Source: Haliotis asinina (lineage: Eukaryota > Mollusca > Gastropoda > Lepetellida > Haliotidae). From it: a DNA stretch of 64,000 nt. The position numbers were made by a program, and so were the translations under genes. This document shows, piece after piece, positions 12,560-26,200 of the stretch; the first letter of the stretch is position 1; each line of letters opens with the position of its first letter. The notes below the pieces were generated by a model that was given only the letters and a program-made list of their open reading frames with translations, did not search any database and was not told the DNA's origin. Where the stretch lies: NCBI RefSeq assembly GCF_037392515.1, contig NC_090295.1, positions 25,274,501 through 25,338,500 of the forward strand, in the 5' to 3' direction.

Positions 12560-12850
12560 AAAATATACTGCCCATCCTACTGTACCCGCGACCCCATCTC
12601 GCCCCTCACAACAGCCCCACCTAACGCTGGTAAAATATACTGCCCATCCTACTGTACCCGCGACCCCACCCCATTCCTCACAACAGTCCCACCTAACCCG
12701 TATAAAATATACTGCCCATCCTATTGTACCGGCGGCCCCACCTGACCCCTCACAACAGCCCCACCTAACCCTGGTAAAATATACTGCCCACCCTATTGTA
12801 CCGGCGGCCCCACCCCACCCCTCACAACAACCCCACCTAACCCATGTCTA
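12560..12850 (+). repeat. 72-bp minisatellite, four copies
   Basis: Units begin at 12560, 12632, 12704 and 12776, each starting AAAATATACTGCCC, and rich in C runs. The period of 72 bp is exactly 24 codons, and the first two and a half copies are open in one frame (KIYCPSYCT and onward) until a TGA in the third copy. No splice context or homologue supports a protein, so it is listed as a repeat. Confidence 0.85.
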
Positions 12851-13879
12851 ATAACTTTCCAACACCTAACTTGAAATCGTACATAAATATCTACATCTAT
12901 GTTACTGATACCCGGCGTTCTACTTCGCCATGACAATATTTTAACACAATCTGAACATCCCCGTCCCATCCTATTGATCATTATCTGGCGATCTATAGAA
13001 TTCCCTCTGTGCTGAAATCCTATTAATTATAAACATTGTTCAATAATGAACTTGGTGTAGATATCATTTTATGACCTCAAATGTGATATCAGTTTCATAG
13101 CACGTGATCTTTATGTGTTTGACCAAGATGAAGTGTTTGACGTGCATCCTAATCACTCATCATATAGCTACAATTTCTAGTTTGTATTTAGGATACAATC
13201 GGGTATGTGTTTTTATTGACAAATAGTGCTTCGTATTTATGTGTCAACTCCACGTCATTTTGTACATTCTCATGTGTTGTCCATTTCTAGTATTAAATAT
13301 ACATCCAGAATTTACAACATGCTACGTGAACATGGCCGATCATGTCAATAAATACATCGATTTTCGCATTTATAGTAATTCCAATCATAACGCGAAAGGA
13401 AAGGATCAATGTACTTATGACAACATGCAAATTATTTCAAAATTTGTAAACAACAGCAGTGTTTCAACACAGTGGAGTGTGTTAAGTAGTGGTGTACATA
13501 ATAGTATATATCAGTTACAGCTGTGTACATATGTATGTAAGTATAGACTATAGAAGGGGAATCGAAATTCTATGTAAAATATATGTAAAATGCGAAGATT
13601 TTATAAAGCTATAAAAAGCTATTTATGTGTCTGTGTTTGATTGTTCCAACAACCTGACAACCTGATGACGTATATCCGTCAACACGTCCTTATGGTGGAC
13701 AGATGTTAGGTGATATCATGACTGATATAAAACTACTTGTCACTCAAACTGTGGTTTTCTACCAGTCATCATACAGTTGATGCAAGTAGTGATTTTGTTA
13801 TGGAATTTTATTGCTAGAGTCACATACACGAACCATAAGTCGACAGTCAAGTAGAAATGTCATAGTAACGTTGTCTTTG
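12851..13879. other. Non-coding stretch, nothing recognised
   Basis: The longest frame (104 codons, 13239-13553) has no recognisable domain and an amino-acid composition typical of AT-rich non-coding sequence. Confidence 0.5.
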
Positions 13880-14288
13880 ACAGTGTAGTTGTCTATGACG
13901 CTAGTGTTGTGTGTGATAGCAGAAGTGTCTGTGACAGTAGAGTTGTCTTTAGCAATGTAGTTGTCTGTGACAGTGGAGTTGGCCGTGACAGTAGAATTGT
14001 CTATGATGGAGAGATGTCTGTGACTTTACAGTTACCTGTGATGGCAGATTTATTTGTGGCAGTGCCGTTGTCTGAGACAAAAGAATTGTCTGCAACACAA
14101 GAGTTGTGTGTGATAGTAGAAGTGTCTGTGATAGTAGAGTTCTCTGTGATAGATTAAGTGCCTGTGGCCGTAGAATTGTCTGTGACAGTACAGTTGAGTT
14201 GCCTGAGACAGTTGAGTTGTCTGTGACAGTAGAAGTGTCTAGCTGTGACAATACAGTTGTCTGTGACAGTACAGTTGTCTGTAGACTA
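13880..14288 (+). repeat. 18-bp minisatellite, first block
   Basis: About 22 imperfect copies of an 18-bp unit close to GTCTGTGACAGTAGAGTT. Because 18 is a multiple of three, stretches stay open in several frames and give false hexapeptide-repeat proteins such as SVTVEV. A second block of the same unit lies 160 bp to the right. Confidence 0.85.
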
Positions 14289-14449
14289 ACAGCTAGTCTC
14301 TGAAATGAACATATTTTACTGAAAAAAAACGTTCATAGTGAAAAACAAAAATAATATAATGAAATGGAGCCCTGAGACTTTCTTCATTTTCCATTTTCTA
14401 GACTTGCGTGGGCTTTCTTGGATATATATACTTCAGGGTCTGTACGACA

Positions 14450-14590
14450 GCCTAAGTTGTCTGAGGCAGTAGAGTTATCTGTGAAAGTTGAAGTGACTGT
14501 GATACAAGAGTTGTCTGTGACAGTAGAAGTGTCTGTGACAGTAGAAGTGTCTATGACAGCAGAAGTGTCTGTGGCGGTACCGTTGTACAG
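14450..14590 (+). repeat. 18-bp minisatellite, second block
   Basis: Seven to eight copies of the same 18-bp unit as at 13880-14288, in the same orientation. The two blocks probably come from one array split by an insertion or by decay of the middle copies. Confidence 0.8.
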
Positions 14591-17319
14591 TGGACATATT
14601 TGTGACAGCATTGTTGTGTTTGAAATCTGATAGTGCGTGACAGTCGCCATGATATCTTTCGCCAAAACAGCCCCATAAAACAAGTCGAGAAGATGAACTG
14701 CGACATGCCGCATGTCGGAGATGATTCCGTAACAAACATGTGAAGCACGTGAGTTACGGTTGTGTAGGTTTATGAAGGTAGGCACTGTGACCCGAGGCAG
14801 TGCATGAGGGTCGTCCACAGAGACACACAGAAAAGATTTAGAAGAAGGAATATGTTTCGTATCTATGTTCGTTAGTTTAGTAACAACAGCAATCAACTGC
14901 TTGTCTCGTGATGACACAAGTCCCTGATTAGATTCTTACTATGCCTTCATTCGATACTATAATCTGTTATCAGAAGTGTTAAAATTGGAGTACATCCTAA
15001 TTAGATAAACAAACAAGTGGCACCTATAATTCAGTTAGCCTTAATTACAATACTGCTGCCTTTGATTCATACCGCAGAATGTGTGTAAACAAGTGGCGAC
15101 AGTCACAGTTCAGATACTTGTCCCAGAAAGGTAGGTGCATATCGACGTTACGCTCAAATATCGAGATTAAAGGGTAATTTTGCTTGTCGGGGCAATGAAA
15201 TCTTATGGAGAGGTCCGAAATGTCGAGACATCTGTATCGAGTTAAAAGGGTTCAAATAATGATAAATAATGAAGAATTTTGCCGGGACCGAGGAATCACA
15301 TGGAGACAATCGAGATTTCGACGTGTCAATTGTTCGTGATAGCAGAAGTGTTCGAACGGTGTTCGACTGTATGTATACTTCCTACCAAACAGGTCACGAC
15401 AAAAAAACCCAAATATTTCTCGTACTGAAAATACAGGAAACGCCATGCTATGCACGTAATGTAAGTGCAGCACACACGGCCATTAATGATATATCAATGT
15501 ATATGCATATATGTCAAGTCAAACTGTATTGTAATTATTCCCTTGAGAATAAGCATAGGCCATGTGTGTGTGTCACATTAATGACCCCACCCTAATTGTT
15601 GACATGTCACCACATAGCTCGCAGCTCTTTATCTCGGTTAAACCCACAGAAGGCCAGGAGAGGCATTATTTTATAAACAAAACCATGACGCTGATATCTC
15701 ACTTAAAATGATACATGACCTGATCTTACCATGCAATTTACTGTTGTTCTTGCCATGAGAGGTATTAAACGTACAATACATTTTACTCCACGCTTTCTAA
15801 AATGCTAATTTTCAGATTTGATTTTATGGTTGTGAATATAAAAGACCATCATAACAGCTACATGTTAGCCATGTGTGAAGTAATTGCGCTGTCAATCACA
15901 TCCAGTTCGGGATCAGAGGTCACCAAAATCGGGTCGATAGTCTGTCAAGGGGAATTACCAGGGCATGTGACAAGGTGCTACTTACCAAAAGACTAGTTCG
16001 GTGTTTGCGACCCTTTCGCGACACTGCGCATTAATCAAAATTTTATCGTGTCAAAGGGCTTCAACTCATGGCACCTGTTCTTCAATTTGGAGAAATTGCA
16101 TGGATATTATATCATATTTGGAGCATCGCGAAAACATAAAAGGCTTAAAATGTTAAAAGGTTTTACATGTTGTTGAACTTGGGGTGTGTACATGTGAAAC
16201 TGTGGCAGTACATGATAATGGCTTGGCAGTTTTTCAACGTGAAGTCACGCAGATGTCAGTGCTGTTGTCGTCATGGTTGTGTATATATAGTAGCAACAGT
16301 GTTTGAAACAGTGGTTGTAGGATAATAGTTTTTAATAATGTCGTTGCGACATTTACGGTAGACTTTGTGCTAGCAGTAGCTGTTGGTAAGTCGTAGAGAG
16401 GTGTTTCATATTGGACTGGGAAAATGTACATGCATAAGTTGTACCGGTTATATTGTTTAAGATGTATACTGATACAAACAATAGCGATGACGATGATAAA
16501 GAAACAGAAGACGATAGTAAAACGTAGCGATTTGAATGGTAGTTATCAGGTAAGAAGTATCATACTTAGTTGTAATAGAATCAGTGGATGCAAGGACCGT
16601 CAGGGGGACTGTTAGACTAGCTCTAAGATCATAATTGATAGTTTAAATGACCATTTCTACAAAATGTATAAACATTCCTCCAACAGACTGGCGTTCTGCG
16701 CCAATCTAGACTTGTATCCATAACGGATAGAATTACTGTGCATCCTCTGGCACATTCAGTACAGCTTTGGAGTAGGGCTAGAGGACTGGCTTCTCGGCCA
16801 AATAATACCCACACATAACAATGGAGAGTATCCATGGGATCGTACACAGGAAAGATGCAAACAAGAATAGTCAGATAGGTACCTCTTCTAACTGTTTACA
16901 AACAAACATGGCGATCAAATCATAATTCACTAACAATGCTGCGATAATAAAAGTTAGCAGCTTCAAAACTACAGTCAAGTGGCAGGCCGTTTCACTGCTT
17001 TAAAGGGAGAAAACAAGACAAAGAGAGAAACGTTTCGTGACGACCTTTAAATAATCGAGACAAACCGGTTGGTCAATATTACGAGCAACGTCCCACTCAT
17101 GTCACTATGCTGTCACCACTCAGTCCATCACGTGTTTGCCATGGACCTGCCCATCAATGTGTATTGAGTGATCAGCTGTATACGTCATGGAACGTCTGTA
17201 AAAGCTGTAGTATTTCCCTGCTGCCCAGCCGTATAAGCAGCACTTAATGTGCGCGAGCAACAGTTTTAATACTTCGGCGTCGGTTTCAGTAGTAATACTT
17301 AGCTTCAGCTATGGTAGCA
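14591..17319. other. Non-coding stretch, nothing recognised
   Basis: No recognisable gene or repeat family. The 177-codon minus-strand frame at 14384-14917 owes its length to the 18-bp array and shows no domain. Confidence 0.5.
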
Positions 17320-17481
17320 CGGTTGGATGGCCGAGGGGTTCAGGTGTTCACTCGTCACGTTGAAGACCCCAGGTTCGATTCGCCACATCGGTACAATGCA
17401 TGAAGTCAAATTCCGGTATCCCCCATTGCTTGGATATTGTTACATGCGGCGTAACACTTAACTCACTCACTCATTCACTCA
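17320..17481 (+). mobile_element. tRNA-derived SINE, family A
   Basis: The head has polymerase III boxes: an A-box-like TGGCCGAGGGG at 17328-17338 and a B-box GGTTCGATTC at 17372-17381. The body includes the ACAATGCATGAAG and GCGGCGTAA segments found in the other copies. It ends in a CTCACTCACTCATTCACTC tail. Copies of the same family lie at 20453, 51821, 54898 and 59263. No clear target-site duplication was found. Confidence 0.8.
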
Positions 17482-18744
17482 GCTGTAGTAGCTGTAGTAG
17501 GTATGGTATAAACATTGCTATTTAATATACTGTAACATCAAATGAAAGTGCGACGATAGAAATATGTTAGGACACTTGTACGGCGCAATATTTTACTGCG
17601 TTTATGAAATTAAGAAGTTTAAGCCCCTAAAGTCCAAAGCCTTGTGGGATACTGTCGCCCATGCTGCCCTCAATTAACGTTCAGCTTGATTAAAGGGAAA
17701 CGAATCTTTCTACAATCTGACCACTCATGTGTTGGTAATTTGTACACATACGATGCCTTGAAAATGCAGATAAAGCAGTAACGTGTTTCCTGTTTAGGTT
17801 TCTATTGTTTGCTTCTATGTTTTTATTCTTGACAAAAGGAATGACATGCATTTGCAAGAATGTAATTTCAACCTGTATTTGGCGGCAGTTTGTCAGACAT
17901 TGTCGATTATCTAGAAGCATACCAAACATGGTATTTCCATATGTCACATGGTCATGCACTTAACATCAACAAAAGTCAGCCAGGATCAATGCATATACAA
18001 TCACGTATGAATGTACATCATATGTGCAGGCAATGCTTTTGTGCAATTAAATTCTCTTCTGTTTTTCCATCCAAATTATGCAGTGCCCAATAATCGAAAT
18101 GAACTATAAATTTCATCTCACATAAGCAGAAAGCACAAGCACCACAAGTATCACAAATATCAGATTCACGTCTTGAAGCGAATAACACTCAGAGGAATTC
18201 TGATGAAGGACAAAAAATGTATGTCTTCACAAACAAAAAACAAGGGAAATCAATCATGAATAAGGCAAAAAAAGCGATTGCAGCAAGACAATACTAATGA
18301 GTACCGCATTATAGTTAAACCTTAAAATGTACCCTTACAGTTGCTATGAGGAAGTCGATCCAGTTAGCTTGCGTAAATTGTAACATCATATTACCGAATA
18401 TTTACAGAATTCAAGCCAGTACTTGACCGTATTTGTTACCGCAACAATTGACGGTGTATCATTGATACAACCGTACATATGTAGTTGGTGTACACGACCA
18501 GCGGTGTGAAGAGTTCGGTCTGGGTTTCATCAGGTACCGGGATAGCCATGGTAGCTGTGCTGGAGAGTGTGTGGGTTTGTCTGCCTGTTTAAGAGTTCAA
18601 CAGTTTGTGGTTAACGTGTGGTTCCCTGGCTGAATTGCGTGTTAATTCCATCTTTCATTATCCTGGAATGGCCACAGACTGTGGTGAGTGCGAGTTACCC
18701 CGACGTTAGGATATGACCACCCACCAGCGAGCGACGTTCGATCC
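17482..18744. other. Non-coding stretch, nothing recognised
   Basis: Only short open frames (up to 89 codons, minus strand) with no motif. No repeat family found by eye. Confidence 0.5.
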
Positions 18745-18865
18745 TAGAAGACTATCCACTACAAAAGGACTACCCAACACAAGACTATCCAACAAAAGAC
18801 CAACCAGTACAAAATTACCCAACACAAGACTACTCAACACAAGACAATCCAAGACTACCAAAGAT
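18745..18865 (+). repeat. About 16-bp minisatellite
   Basis: Seven to eight degenerate copies of a unit close to AAGACTACCCAACACA. It is purine/pyrimidine biased and non-coding. Confidence 0.7.
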
Positions 18866-19288
18866 AAAACGCTGTAGACAGCTAACGTACGGACATTCTG
18901 CTTAATATCGAATTGTCTTTGTTGTTCTCGTTGGGAGACTGTTTTGGTACGTCAGTCATAATGGTAACGTATCAATATCAATGTCAATAGAGAGAGTCAG
19001 CTACACAAGCACAACCTCCCTACCTAATTATCTCAATTGCTGGCAATGATTCATTTCAGATGAAAGCAGTGAGGTTGACTATCTTGCACCGACTCCCGGG
19101 TCAAGCATGCAGCCCAACCGCTGACGGCAAACGCCATTGTTTCCATGCGATTCATATTAATTTTCCCTCTCGACTTAATTGTTCAGATACTGTTTCCTTT
19201 AAGAAGAAGATAAGTCTGTGATGTGTGACACAAACCGGATATAGGAAACCGTAGATGCTTTCTAATACACATTCGTTTTATTTCTTAG

Positions 19289-19392
19289 GCAGCATTAAAA
19301 AACCCTGGAACATGCAGCAGTCTGCGGCTGTGCTACAACACGGATGTGTGTCAGAGATGGGTCCACGTTTCCGCAGGGACGATAGCGAGGAG
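19289..19392 (+). CDS. Candidate internal exon, unknown protein
   Basis: A 104-bp segment lies between a pyrimidine-rich acceptor (TTTTATTTCTTAG, ending 19288) and a GTAACA donor at 19393. In the open frame it encodes a cysteine-bearing peptide including CSSLRLCYNTDVCQRW. I do not recognise the protein. GC content is higher than in the flanks. It may be an exon of an unseen gene or chance. Confidence 0.2.
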
Positions 19393-20452
19393 GTAACATC
19401 GTGACATGGGCTGGTCCATTTCTCGGCAGGAGGGGTGTCCAGTGACTGAAATAATGAAGACTTCTTTTTGAAACCTGCAGAAGCATGTGCCTTTCACCTA
19501 CATCCAAAACACAAATGCATTTCAGATCATACAGTCTTCAATGTATGGTGAACAATATGCGGACATGTCTTTATATCATATGTAGGTATATACATGATTG
19601 AGTTTTAATCATTTTATCAAGTGCCGCTTAGAAGGAACGTTAAAATATGTGTAGTCAAACTCCCCACAGAAGACAAATACGACCATTCCAGTACATCGGG
19701 GGAATGTAGCCGGTTTCATGTACGAGATAGTGCATTGAAATGGCTGTCGAAGTTCCAGGAGGGGTGTGTTGGTTTCGACTTTGTGTAACAGGAGAAATAT
19801 AGCACATGTCGGGGACCAAGATAAGTGCTACAAAATTGATAGATTAGCAAATTATCAGTGTTGCTCTAAAGCGGAAACCCTATGTGGGCCTTACGTAATT
19901 ACTCAGGCCATATACAAAGCGCATGCGCGAATTCTGTGAAGATATCTGTGGTGAATACAATTATCTGTAGCCGATTGTAGAAGAGCAGAATCAGAATCCA
20001 GCGCACGCTTTCATAATCCTCATCGTATTTACTTTACGTACATCACTGCAACACAGGTACAGGTGGGAATCACGCAATGGTAATACAGCCGTGTCCAATT
20101 AGTTACAGTTCAGCGACATACATTATTTACTAATAAATGTTCTGTCTGTTGAGTCTAAACAAAGGACCATCGGCAATATCAGACCAGAATAGAGCATTAC
20201 CGCTGGAACTTTTGAGTGACACATATTTACATGAGACAATGCTTTAAAATGAAGATAGTATTCAATATGAAACATCCCCTTTATAACTACCTATGATAGT
20301 CGACTTTTGTGCTGAGACAAATTTTTACGTTATTAACTTGTGATTTGTTTTATAAATGAGAAATTTGAATCAAACGGTCGAACACTTAACAGTCAATGTG
20401 CTGAGATTTTCAAGAGGACAGCATCAACAAGAATCTGTAGGCGTTTGAGAAT
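19393..20452. other. Non-coding stretch, nothing recognised
   Basis: No gene, array or SINE recognised. Confidence 0.5.
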
Positions 20453-20572
20453 GTGAGTGAGTGATTATGATCTTAAGCCGCTTTTGGCAATATTCCAGCA
20501 ATATCATGACGGAGGAGGCCAGAGATCGACCTCACATGATCGGACGTTTTACCCACTGGGCTACCCCACCAG
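20453..20572 (-). mobile_element. SINE family A, degenerate copy
   Basis: On the + strand it reads GTGAGTGAGTG, then an AGCCGCTTTTGGCAATATTCC segment, then a decayed tRNA head ending CCACTGGGCTACCCCACC. It matches the reverse complement of the 17320 and 59263 copies with many substitutions. Confidence 0.75.
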
Positions 20573-22247
20573 ATGTCTGAGATAGTGATCTCTGATATAC
20601 GATGTGTTACATTTGGACACTTTCTAACAGACAGTGAGCATCCATAGATTCGACCCTTTCATACTCTGCAGACCGGCATACAAAGTTTGTGATCTAGTAC
20701 GTTTCTGTCAGACCTACATTTTTTGTGACAGACGCGAGAGTATGGTTTCGAATCCCGAGTGGGACTCCCCCAAAACAAGTGACTAGAACCTGTCCTTTAT
20801 CAAGAAAGTGTAATCCCACATACAAGAGGTTTGACTTTGAGAGCTGTTCAGCGGCTAGTAGTATAGAACAGCAAATCGTGGCCGATGTAAGAAACCAGCA
20901 ATGTCGTCCCGGTAGTTGGAGCTAGATTCCGGTATGTATTGCGCAACGTCTGGAACTAGTACTCATTGACTTCCCTATTGGCAAGATTCTTCAAACCGAA
21001 AATAAGGACAGTAATTTGGACATTTTACAAACGTTTCAAAGATAAACAGTGTCTGTTACTTCTGTCGACTATAAATATAGACTACAGAGAGGATAAGACG
21101 TACAGGTAGAGTTGTATATAAATCAGGTATTTTTAAGATGTTAATTACAGACTATTAACAGATATAATAATGTCACTTCATTGATGCTAATTCCGTATGC
21201 TTATACCATGTCTACCGCCCTCACGTAAAAACCTGTTAAAAGAGGAATGGAGCCCTGTCTACAGACGGAGCATAGCTGAGGTAACACCTGTGCCTGAAAA
21301 ACTGACATATCATCTCGCCATCTTGTCGATCTCGTGCGAGATAACGAGAAGACGTCAGTATCAGTGTATCAGCGTAGAAAACAGACATTATATACTGTTT
21401 ACTCTCCGCAGAACAAGTTTACGTCCTTCGGGCGCGGAGAGTATGTTGTGAATAGTCTACTCTCAAAGCAAAGTGTTTGATATAGTAACAATGACAATTT
21501 TCGGAAAGATGGTAAGCGCACCGATACGATCACGTTTCAGTGCCTCATAAAATGAGGTCTTAAAATGATGGAGGTACTTACAATGATCTTTTAAGAATGC
21601 ACTGACAGATTTTACTGTCATGCAGTAGGTATATGTAATATCAAGAATTCTGCAATGTGGTATGTTGTCAGGCCCTCGTCAACCGTCAAAAACACACTAA
21701 CCGTAAATCACATACTGAATAACGCAATATGTCTGTGATGAACCTGCAGGAAAGCAATAAAGAGTTTCAAATGAAATGTAGCCAAGTTAAAAAATATATA
21801 ACCAACTGTAGTTGTGAGATGTATCGTGGGTGTAACGAACCACAGGTAATGCTAAGCTACAAAACATCCTGTTTGCAGATACAAATTCCACAGCTTCCAA
21901 TAAAAGATGTCTACCTTATCAAGCAGACAATTTTATTGTTTCTATCGTCTGGGAAAAGGGAGTTAAGTCAACACTTTCTAACAACACCCGTCTTTAATGT
22001 TAGGAGTTGCCAGGGGGGTTGGCAGGGTTCAAGTTCATCAGCCTGCCTGTTGACTAATTGGAAGTAGGGATGAATATGTGCAAGTACACAACACCTGGAC
22101 GAGAACACAACACCTTCCTGCTTTCATCAGCCGGTTCAAGGTCTTCTCAATAGACATGTTCCCCAATGAAGGAGCGAATGAGTTTTGGTTTGAGCCGTTT
22201 TTAAGCAACATTCTAGCAACATCACAACGAGAATCAACACGTTGTAC
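20573..22247. other. Non-coding stretch, nothing recognised
   Basis: Open frames up to 112 codons (21729-22067) show no domain. Around 20740 the bases TTTCGAATCCC resemble a polymerase III B-box and could be another decayed SINE head, too weak to call. Confidence 0.45.
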
Positions 22248-22317
22248 TCTCGACAAGAATCGAAACAGGGATTTCTTGCTTGAAGAGCGAATGTTTTAGC
22301 CACCAGGCTACCCCCTG
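22248..22317 (-). mobile_element. SINE family A head fragment
   Basis: The segment with AATCGAAACAGGGATT and AGCCACCAGGCTACCCC reads, on the minus strand, as the tRNA-like head of family A (GGTGGCTAAAACATTCGC-like). The body and CTCACT tail are missing. Confidence 0.45.
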
Positions 22318-23038
22318 CCTATGCATTTGGTCTGGAAATGTTCTCTTTATACTTTGGTTTATCAGATTATTATTGTCGACACTTATTGGCCTTGGAATTA
22401 CTTTATGGGATGATTTGACTCAGCGTCAACAGAATATACCCCTAATACACGTGCAGCGTTTTCATGGAAAATTCTGAAAGAGTGTAAGCAAACTATACCT
22501 AGGCACACCATCAAACAAATCTGCTAACTGCTATATCAATTCCGTTACGTCAGAGCGACATCACACAATAGAGTGAGCGCATTTCTCAAGGTTATTTGAG
22601 AGCCCTGTAAAACATTCCCACACAGGCTGATAATGTCTTCCAAACATCCAATGAATGAGGTGCGAGTTTACGTGTACATAGCATTTGTTGTACATATAGA
22701 GAGACAAAGATATATATATCAGACGTGGCATATCGACGATATAGCCTTGGATACTTCATTGGGCTGACTCCTTTGCTTCACACATACCTACATCCGGTAA
22801 TCACCATGGTACACAGTCGTGACAAACGATCACAACTAGTTTAACTTTTACAGTTATATCTCCATGTTACAAATCGACTACTATTTATGGTTGGCTTCGC
22901 ATAGTCAGATATTCCTCTCTATGTATGTTTAAAAGACTAGTCACAGTCTATCCTGAAGTCTTATCAAGCATCTTGCCTCCCTCTCTATGTGCTACTGATG
23001 GGCTCATGGAGATGAGGCGCTGACAGAAGTGGATCTAT
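22318..23038. other. Non-coding stretch, nothing recognised
   Basis: No gene or repeat recognised. Confidence 0.45.
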
Positions 23039-23227
23039 GTGTTGTGTGAGCTAACAAAGCCCGCAGCAGATAGTGATGTACGGCAGGGAGACCGTCTCTC
23101 TCCGGCCTTCTTTACTAAATGGCAGGAGGAATTCTCAGCGGCAGAAACAACCAAAATATTCAGTTGGGCACGTTTTCTGTTGCACACCTGCGGGTTGGGA
23201 AGGTTTGGGCTTGGCCTGTGGCCCTAG
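23039..23227 (+). pseudogene. Possible reverse-transcriptase fragment
   Basis: The frame contains VRQGDRLSPAFF (about 23075-23110), which resembles the VRQGDPLSPLLF motif of non-LTR retrotransposon reverse transcriptases. No FADD-like catalytic box or longer homology is visible around it. If real, it is a tiny relic of a LINE. A chance match is quite possible. Confidence 0.25.
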
Positions 23228-26200
23228 GGGCTATTTTGCAACAAGGTAGCTACGGCTCCAGCCTTTACTGTTGGGTGTTCATGCCACAAAGGCTGGAACA
23301 ATTACAAACGCTTGTCTTGCAATGATGAAGTCTGTGGTGGATCGTGAAAACAAGTCAAAAGGCTGTGTTGAATTAACCGTAGAATGGGTACAAAGAAGGG
23401 TTATAATGAGTGTAACAGTGAATAAGAAAAATATCTTGTCTCATCTGATATTCTTTGATGTAAATGCAGGTTTGTGTCAGAAGTAAACCAGTGCAAATAT
23501 TTGTGAAATGTGCACGCCGAAAAACAGCTTCCTCCTCTAGAAGACGCGACAAAATCCTGTTATGATGCACACAGACCAACATGTACAGACGAATAAATTG
23601 TCCCATCATTTTATGGCAATAAAAGTAGCATAAAGTTATTATTTAAACATCACTGAAACCCGGACCATTAAAAAGGGCAATAACAGCCTGACACGTGATC
23701 TCATCACAAAACTTATAACATATATATGCATATAATTGCCCATCACACCAAGTACATGTGAGAGCTGAAACTCGTCTCATCTGCAAGCAATGCAGCGACA
23801 AGCAGCCCCAGGAACAAGTCAAAATGTGTTTTTCCTTCAGGAAACCTAAATAATTCCGAATCGTTGAAACTCATTCACAGTCCATTTCCATATAAACACA
23901 AAGAATGTAGGTACTTGGGAAGCGGCTCAGCTTCTCTGTAGCCAAGTGGGCTGTTGGCAGATCAAGGTATTGAACATAAACATTGTCATGCCGCTGTTGC
24001 TATATAAATCATTTAAACGACTGGTTGTGAGGAAGGATTTAACACTGCAGTGGAAAGCGGCACACGGTGAATATAGATGCACAGCGCCAGACGGGCTGGA
24101 AAGGCCGCTGAAAATATTCTTTTCAAATGCACCCGACAGTAATTCATTATGATATCAAAGAAGCACACTTCCAACTAAGCCGGTTGATATGATAAAAATA
24201 CAAATCTACTTCAACTGTTTCTTTTGATGCCTGGATGGTTGGTAGCCTAGCAGTTATAATGTGTTCCCAGGGAGAGCCACGTCATCGTGCTTCACATTGT
24301 GTCCGGATTAATAAACTCGGGTTCCATATCAGCATTAAACAAAATGTAGTTGTCAAATGAACATCATGCCATGACTCTAGGATAACATACGAGAAGACAT
24401 AGACTGGAGCGTAAACAGGAATCTACCTCCTTGAAGTCTGAGACACTCTTCTCCCCTACAGAGCTGTATTAGAACAGATAAGGTACTGTTGCTCACCAGC
24501 AATGTTCGAAGTGGCCTGACAATCCAATGTTCGGTCTCAGAAAGGCGGGTATTGAAGTCAGTCTTGATTCTTGAGTCCATTTAAGGTGGTCAGTTTCTCA
24601 GTCCGAGTGTTTATGTGACGAATATATTGTAATCTTTGCCAGAACTTGATATATTTTCTTCTCGATTTTGAAACTAAATAAATAAATGTTTGGCTTGGTG
24701 TATTTGGGTAACTTAGTTGGCGTAATGGGGTTCATTACCTCAGTGTGTGAAGCCTCAGCCCTATGTATTCGACTGTTAAATCATTTAACGTCAAAATGAG
24801 ATTTTGTATAATGCATACTCTCCTATTCAATGCCGACCCCCAGCCGATTCACAAAAAAAGCGTTTTGACGTTATGGACAGACAATTTGCGTTGGTTCTCT
24901 TATAACAGAAAGCATGTGTTTTACATATTAGGCAAGTGACCATGTTCATTATTGTTTCTGTTTATCTAGTAGTGAAAGGGATGAGATGACCGTATGCTTG
25001 TTGCTCACGGGCAGCTTGGGTTGAGTGCACACTGATCCCCCTGAAACCACGGGTAATAATGACAACGTAGCACCTTACTTATTGAAGTTGGCACAATATA
25101 ACTTCACTCATTGCTATATTATAATATAGTAATATGAAAAAAAAAGTATTCATCTCACCAAACATTTTGTGACAAAAGGATGACTAAAACTTTCAACAGT
25201 TGACTTTCTATTTATTCGTGCCATATACCAGCATCTCCACCCTTTGATGTGTGCATTTCAAAGCTTTTGACGTACAATCGAGCAAGCTTCTCATACGGAA
25301 ATGTAAAAGAGCGCCATACACCGCCTGCTTAAAGTTCTTTGATGAGGGTTACAACATTCAATGCTTTTAGAGGAGCTCTCAAGGCTGTTTATGGAAGACA
25401 TGTGGATGATATTTTCAAATTCGACCCATATGGGACAAAACTGATATCCGATTCTGTTCCCTACCCTCACTTTTACCAAGCATCGCCATGCTCATGTGAA
25501 CAGTTACAGTTAACTAGCCTTTGCGTGTGTTTGTTACACGGTGGAGCAAAACATGCTCTCATTTTAGCGATCGTCTGATGTAATCAGTTTTTATCGTGAT
25601 TCATAGACGCATGCTTATGCTAAGGTCGAAATTTCGCAATGGCTTAAGATACTTCTCATAATAAATGAAAAAAACCCTTTTTATTGTGTTGAAACAGTTT
25701 AAGTTTCCAGCATACCAAAAAGAGCTAACCATCTACTTGAAAAAATAATCTTGTCGAAAACATGTGTTCTTATTGATATTGCAGCTGTCCGTCTTTCTGT
25801 GCAAGTTTTCATAATTCGCGGAATATTGTATTTTCAAATGATTATTACGAGACCTTAAGCTGTACTGAATACGCTGTTGTAGTTAACAAGTATCAAACAA
25901 TAAATACAAGTGTGTTTTATTTCATTTCGATAAGCATCCTCGCCATTGGTTCTGAAACTAAGCGTTTCAAGGATTCCGGAAGGTTTGGTTTGAAGTCCAT
26001 TCAGGCGCTAATGTTTTACTAAGAAAAATAACTGGAAAGACATTTATTTCCCAAAGTTTGCTGAAGTTAGACTGAGGCCGGAAAAAAGAACGTCTCAATT
26101 TGTGAGTTGAAAACAGACAATAACATGTGGTCTCGTTCATTCTCGCGTGAGAATGTGAGACTTCCCTTGATAGATAAATGCCTGACACGTGAGCGCGGAC

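Noticed and set aside
13949..14917. Minus-strand frames of 100 and 177 codons
   Set aside because: Largely the 18-bp array read on the opposite strand; no recognisable domain.
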